Shown here one piece after another: positions 9,801 through 9,805 of a stretch of 9,805 bases of DNA. The position numbers were made by a program, and so were the translations under genes. The notes below the pieces were generated by a model. That model worked only from the letters and a program-made list of their open reading frames with translations, ran no database searches and was not told where the DNA came from. Position 1 is the stretch's first letter; every line of letters begins with the position of its first letter. Origin of the DNA: Flavobacterium sp. MC2016-06 (lineage in GTDB: Bacteria > Bacteroidota > Bacteroidia > Flavobacteriales > Flavobacteriaceae); assembly GCF_009711165.2 (NCBI RefSeq), contig NZ_WMID02000063.1, positions 1 to 9,805 of the forward strand, read 5' to 3'.

Positions 9801-9805
9801 AAAAT
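714..9805 (+). CDS. Multimodular non-ribosomal peptide synthetase (TubC-dd - C-A-PCP - C-A-PCP - C-A...), 3' truncated by window
   Basis: This is a single reading frame of at least 3,030 codons with no stop to the window edge. The ATG at 714 is the first possible start after the in-frame TAA at 708-710. Starting at the next Met (codon 31) would cut the docking domain in half. Domain order by residue: docking 1-54; C1 about 72-500 (H205, H206, D210, G211); A1 about 537-1003; PCP1 about 1018-1090 (Ser1052); C2 about 1104-1528 (H1236, H1237); A2 about 1567-2042; PCP2 about 2057-2128 (Ser2091); C3 about 2144-2568 (H2277, H2278); A3 from about 2606 to the edge. Each complete module is about 1,030-1,040 residues, the normal size for C-A-PCP. 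The enzyme is cytosolic, extends a peptide by at least three residues and needs a phosphopantetheinyl transferase for its carriers. No epimerisation, methylation or release domain lies within the window. It probably sits in one operon with the upstream synthetase gene. The peptide product is not identified. Confidence 0.97.
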   Translation, partial: MQALLKKLKSSNIKIDLVDEKLDIQAPKGVMTEDLLNEIKFYKNDLIEFISSYKTKKENNQFIPQAPVQLGYVLSSSQHRLWLLSQFEGANVAYNMPSVFQLKGNLAVLALKNAFQSLIERHESLRTVFKEEKSGDVKQIIVGIENIKFQLEYEDISKSTYVSEIEKEIIKREIEYSFDLSKDSLLRATLLKTSNDTFTFVCVMHHIISDGWSSEVMISELFTLYDSFVKEIKNPLSPLEIQYKDYAVWQQDQLKETDMNNHKTYWLNQFGGELPSLNLPTYQIRPAIKTYNGRSEKRLYNDTILKDFNALCQSQGSTLFMGLLATVKLLFYKYTNQSDIIIGSPIAGREHADLQNQIGFYVNTLALRTQFKAKDSFSDFLTNVKETTLNAYKHQSYPFDDLVEQLPLKRDRSRNPLFDVMITLQNADNLNSNAFRLGEIEVQNYYIEEDAVSKFDLKFSFIELEKGLDLIVTYNTDLYTPDFIERLLNHFETLLQLVIAQPEQSIDSFDYLSSAEKQQLLYDFNNTTIDYPKDKTLITLFEEQVEKTPNNIAVLFEDKEFTYTEINQRANQFAGYLKANYATVADDLIGIKLERSEKLIVSILGILKSGAAYVPIDPAYPQERIDYIEKDSKCKKVIDSEEFEKYDSVRSSFGNTNPDKTSNSGDLVYVIYTSGSTGNPKGVMIENSSLVNYLLHQIKFLEVESNERIALLSTVSFDASVEQIFTALLSASALCIIKKEDVLDAEKLENIIEKNAITHLHSVPSLLINLNLSSALSLKRIISAGENFKPELVEKYVEKYKLYNKYGPTEATISSTIGRILDTNISIGKPISNTQVYILNDALLPVSVGITGDIYISGAGLSRGYFNNALQTESAFIANPFQEGTKMYKTGDLGKWLSDGSVVFEGRKDFQVKIRGHRIELGEIENAILGYSASLNQIVVEVREKKSEKVLVAYYVSDSKVDKKDLRTYLQNKLPDYMLPGYYLELDKMPLTPNGKIDRKGLPEISGEDLIRHEYVAPTTAIEIGLTKIWEEVLNVEKVGTTDNFFELGGHSLIIVQVINKAFKELGKSISFKDFFANPTIAGLSKKMFDSDYAAIPLAPKSESYVVTASQNRLWVLSQFQEGSLAYNMPVAMKLTGVFDLEVFQNSFRYLINKHEILRTYFKINETGGLRQFILPENEVIFKIDFLDYQDKEPQDLEKLLTALNNIAFNLDQAPLVRAILIKISATEHVFFFSRHHIIGDGWSSQIMTSEIIETYNNLLDKKEINSAALKIQYKDYAVWLQNDSNLEAIKTSEEYWLNQFSGEIPVLELPVFKTRPLIKTNNGSHAKHTYSEDFLNKLQQFSNEQNVTLFMTLMAGINALLYKYSGQNDIIIGTPLAGREHPDLENQIGLYLNTLAIRTDFKGGNSFLDLLAVQKQTLLEAYQYQNYPFDILVDKLNLKRDTSRSALFDIMVVLQNQNQVKSLNKTQSLKGLDVEEYNFEKKSAQFDLSFQFVQSDGLSLVIEYNTDIYDASLIERIFKHFENLVSNSIANPSVIIDQVSYLLPSERQQLLVDFNATEVAYPNDKTIVALFEEQVEKIPNNTAVVFEDKAFTYQELNELSNQLAFYLRENYSIQADDLIGIKLDRSENLIVAVLGILKSGGAYVPVDPNYPQDRIEFIIKDTQSKVILDEAEFELFTQQNQKYKSTNPERINTPTDLAYVIYTSGTTGNPKGVMVENKSVVRLVKPGSYFPLDQKNTLLSTGAISFDATILEYFGTLLNGSKLILASQDNLLQTEKLEEIINKNNVDSFWMTASWFSYVTDSNINVFKNVKQLIVGGDVVSPHHVKKVLNTFPGIKISNGYGPTENTTFSLTYQIDNSDCTTIPLGKPISNSSAYILDAGLNPVPTGVTGKIYVGGAGVARGYLNRPDLTAEKFVQNPFAQGEKMYDTGDLGRWLANGTMEFLGRKDHQVKIRGFRIELGEIETILLQTSTALKQAVVITKGSDGNKTLVAYYVSDSAIDKKVLQDNLSKVLPEYMVPDYYVQLDFIPLTSNGKADLRALPEVSDSDLIKEEYVAPVTAIEKQLAAIWEDVLGLQNIGITDNFFALGGHSLIVSQVINRVQKQLGSSVSYKDFFANATISGLSKILKTRIYASIAKAPESEFYPLTGSQSRLWILSQLEGGSLAYNMPGAVRLKGDVDVAKFQTSFELLIERHEILRTSFKTTQIGEVCQYIIPAQAVNFQIIEKDLSLITNQEEFLVDYLAQSNNEPFDLEHAPLLRASIIKLKEKESLFFLTLHHIIGDGWSMEILIAEVIKIYNALLEDKAVELPQLEIQYKDYAVWRNKEQKNEEATENYWLKQFSGTLPVLELPGSNVRPLVQTYNGANITRRFSKEFSNKLQSFSKEQDVTLFMTLMSGINALLYRYTGQDDIIIGTPIAGREHPDLENQIGLYLNTLAIRTRLKEEISFQDLLAIQKETLLEAYEHQNYSFDSLVGKLNLKRDMSRSALFDVLMVLQSQGQLNNLNNGTLLNLEVSLYEIEGSNSKFDITYTFVETDVLSLSINYNTDIYNGDAIERMFAHFENLVIESISDPLQALATINYLTEAEKQQLLFGFNDTKVIHSENKTLVDLFEEQAAKTPNSTAVIFEDTILTYQKLNEKANQLAAYLRANHTIEPDDLIAVKLERNEFLLVSLLGVLKSGAAYVPIDSNYPQQRIDYIEKDSNSKVVIDQNLVEKFLEVQDNYSTSNLDQISKPNHLAYIIYTSGTTGSPKGVMVEHHNAVELIHWSIKEYNADKFNIVYAVTSHCFDLSVYEFFYTLSIGKKLRILKNALEIDYYLEQDKNILLNTVPSVVRKLIEDKVSLDNITVINMAGEILPTDIIAKLPLDKIEVRNLYGPSEDTTYSTYYFIADKEARTISIGQPISNTQVLILDQNNQLVPIGVTGRIFVSGAGVARGYLNKEELTQEKFVANSFNEGERMYDTGDLGYWLSDGNIEFIGRKDHQVKIRGYRIELGEIESAILGFSDKVQQAVLEAKEFNSQTVLVAYYVSETK
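927..2213 (+). other. Condensation domain C1 (LCL-like)
   Basis: These are residues about 72-500. C1 forms the peptide bond between the upstream PCP0-bound chain and the residue on PCP1. The first motif is SSQHRLWLLSQFEG, the form seen in LCL domains rather than DCL domains. The active-site motif is MHHIISDGWS, with the catalytic second His at 206. Later motifs are GSPIAGREH, GFYVNTLALR, HQSYPFDDLV and RDRSRNPLFD. All are intact, so the domain should be active. It differs visibly from C2 and C3 (for example SPIAGREHAD against TPxAGREHPD), as expected for a domain accepting a chain from another protein. Confidence 0.94.
1752..1766 (+). repeat. 15-base tract shared by C1, C2 and C3 (copy 1)
   Basis: The 15-base tract gcaggaagagaacat encodes AGREH in the C-domain motif. 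It occurs identically at 1752-1766, 4845-4859 and 7962-7976, at spacings of 3,093 and 3,117 bases. The flanks are conserved in protein but differ at many synonymous sites, so most of the likeness is protein-driven. Confidence 0.8.
2322..3722 (+). other. Adenylation domain A1, specificity unassigned
   Basis: These are residues about 537-1003. A1 activates an amino acid with ATP and loads it onto PCP1. Core motifs are intact: YTSGSTGNPKG (A3, about 672-682), YGPTEA (A5, 806-811), KTGDLG (A7), the A8 hinge from Gly906, and NGKIDRKGLP (A10) with catalytic Lys996. Aligning by hand to GrsA gives pocket residues Asp718, Ala719, Glu722, His761, Ile782, Ala784, Lys805, Ile813, Ser814 and Lys996, that is D-A-E-H-I-A-K-I-S-K. 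Asp718 fits an ordinary alpha-amino acid. Glu at the 239 position and Lys at the 322 position make a polar, charged pocket. I do not recognise a full match. The D-A-E start also occurs in some lysine-type codes, which is only a hint. Confidence 0.92.
2521..2558 (+). repeat. Module repeat tract in A1, copy of 5614-5651
   Basis: The first 24 bases are identical to 5614-5637, and the 38-base tract differs from 5614-5651 at only two bases. The two copies lie 3,093 bases apart, which is the module period. It encodes the conserved ILGILKSG(A/G)AYVP segment of the A domain. A related but more diverged copy lies near 8729. It is a by-product of module duplication, not a mobile element. Confidence 0.85.
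3765..3983 (+). other. Peptidyl carrier domain PCP1
   Basis: These are residues about 1018-1090. The attachment motif is FFELGGHSLIIVQV, with Ser1052 at 3867-3869, followed by the typical last helix (FKDFFANPTIAGLSKKM). PCP1 carries the aminoacyl or peptidyl thioester between A1, C1 and C2. LGGHS is the form of carriers not followed by an epimerisation domain, in agreement with C2 coming next. Confidence 0.94.
4023..5297 (+). other. Condensation domain C2 (LCL-like)
   Basis: These are residues about 1104-1528. The first motif is TASQNRLWVLSQF and the active site is RHHIIGDGWS, with catalytic His1237. Further motifs are GTPLAGREHPD, GLYLNTLAIR, YQNYPFDILV and RDTSRSALFD. C2 joins the PCP1-bound chain to the residue on PCP2. 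There is no epimerisation domain before it and its motifs are LCL-like, so its donor is expected to be L-configured. It resembles C3 more than C1 across the second half (for example FMTLMAGINALLYKYSGQ here against FMTLMSGINALLYRYTGQ in C3). Confidence 0.94.
5412..6839 (+). other. Adenylation domain A2, predicted valine or similar branched-chain residue
   Basis: These are residues about 1567-2042. Motifs present are YTSGTTGNPKG (A3), YGPTEN (A5), DTGDLG (A7), the A8 hinge, and A10 as NGKADLRALP with catalytic Lys2035. The pocket read against GrsA is Asp1748, Ala1749, Leu1752, Trp1791, Ile1815, Gly1817, Gly1841, Thr1849, Phe1850 and Lys2035, that is D-A-L-W-I-G-G-T-F-K. The established valine code in gramicidin S and surfactin synthetases is D-A-F-W-I-G-G-T-F-K, so only position 239 differs (Leu for Phe, a conservative change). 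Valine is the best call; isoleucine or another small branched residue is possible. A10 has Leu in place of the usual Arg after the Asp, with an Arg one residue later. This should not affect the catalytic Lys. Confidence 0.92.
5614..5651 (+). repeat. Module repeat tract in A2, copy of 2521-2558
   Basis: This is the second copy of the A-domain tract described at 2521-2558, with the same 3,093-base offset. Near-identity at nucleotide level exceeds what the shared protein motif requires. This points to recent common origin or gene conversion between A1 and A2 in this short region. Confidence 0.85.
6882..7097 (+). other. Peptidyl carrier domain PCP2
   Basis: These are residues about 2057-2128. 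The attachment motif is FFALGGHSLIVSQV, with Ser2091 at 6984-6986, and the last helix has the same YKDFFANATISGLSK pattern as PCP1. PCP2 carries the A2 residue and donates the chain to C3. The sequence of this carrier and its flanks is closely related to PCP1, as expected for duplicated modules. Confidence 0.94.
7143..8417 (+). other. Condensation domain C3 (LCL-like)
   Basis: These are residues about 2144-2568. The first motif is TGSQSRLWILSQLEGG and the active site is LHHIIGDGWSME, with catalytic His2278. GTPIAGREHPD, GLYLNTLAIR, HQNYSFDSLV and RDMSRSALFD follow. All key residues are present. C3 joins the PCP2-bound chain to the residue activated by A3. It is close to C2 in sequence and length, which suggests that the two arose by module duplication. 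Confidence 0.94.
8529..9805 (+). other. Adenylation domain A3, alanine-type pocket, cut by window edge
   Basis: The domain runs from about residue 2606 to the window edge. Motifs are YTSGTTGSPKG (A3, about 2741-2751), YGPSED (A5, with Ser for the usual Thr), DTGDLG (A7) and the A8 hinge GRKDHQVKIRGYR. The window ends before A10. The pocket reads Asp2787, Leu2788, Tyr2791, Asn2825, Asn2848, Ala2850, Leu2872, Thr2880 and Tyr2881, that is D-L-Y-N-N-A-L-T-Y with the last Lys not visible. From memory of published code tables this family (D-L-F/Y-N-N-A-L-T-Y-K) is assigned to alanine. The call is moderate because I could not check it. Confidence 0.9.

Noticed and set aside
927..9805. Dual condensation/epimerisation, DCL or heterocyclisation domains.
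   Set aside because: All three active sites are HHIIxDGWS rather than the DxxxxD form of cyclisation domains. The first motifs (SQxRLWxLSQ) are LCL-like rather than DCL-like, and the carriers are LGGHS.

Overview
The window is one stretch of a non-ribosomal peptide synthetase (NRPS) locus, with everything on the + strand. The DNA is AT-rich (roughly one third G+C by eye). The start of the second gene has no Shine-Dalgarno sequence and is preceded by an A/T-rich leader. These traits fit Bacteroidota, probably Flavobacteriaceae or a close relative; this is inferred from composition and style, not from a marker gene.

Layout: (1) Positions 1-651 hold the 3' end of an NRPS gene: the C-terminal part of an adenylation (A) domain, a peptidyl carrier protein (PCP) and a short acidic tail, ending without a thioesterase. 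(2) Positions 652-713 are a 62-base spacer with no convincing promoter, ribosome binding site or terminator. (3) Positions 714-9805 hold one uninterrupted reading frame of at least 3,030 codons that runs off the window. It encodes a TubC-type N-terminal docking domain, then C-A-PCP, C-A-PCP and C-A (third A domain cut before motif A10). The window therefore covers two complete elongation modules, most of a third, and the end of the module before them.

How it works together: the acidic tail of the upstream synthetase probably docks on the N-terminal docking domain of the downstream one. The growing peptide would pass from the upstream PCP (Ser155 of the visible fragment) to condensation domain C1. 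All three C domains carry an intact HHxxxDG motif and an LCL-like first motif. The three PCPs have the LGGHSL form, and no epimerisation, methylation, cyclisation or thioesterase domain is present. The visible part should therefore build an all-L segment, unless tailoring happens elsewhere. Ten-residue specificity codes read by hand against the GrsA positions are: A1 D-A-E-H-I-A-K-I-S-K (no recognised substrate), A2 D-A-L-W-I-G-G-T-F-K (one residue from the classic valine code), A3 D-L-Y-N-N-A-L-T-Y (alanine-type; the final Lys lies beyond the window). The predicted partial order is upstream residue - unknown - Val (or similar branched-chain residue) - Ala-like.

No RNA genes, insertion sequences, CRISPR arrays or minus-strand genes can be supported. 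The system itself is a standard type I modular NRPS. The points worth following are the docking pair, the unassigned A1 pocket and the module repeat structure.
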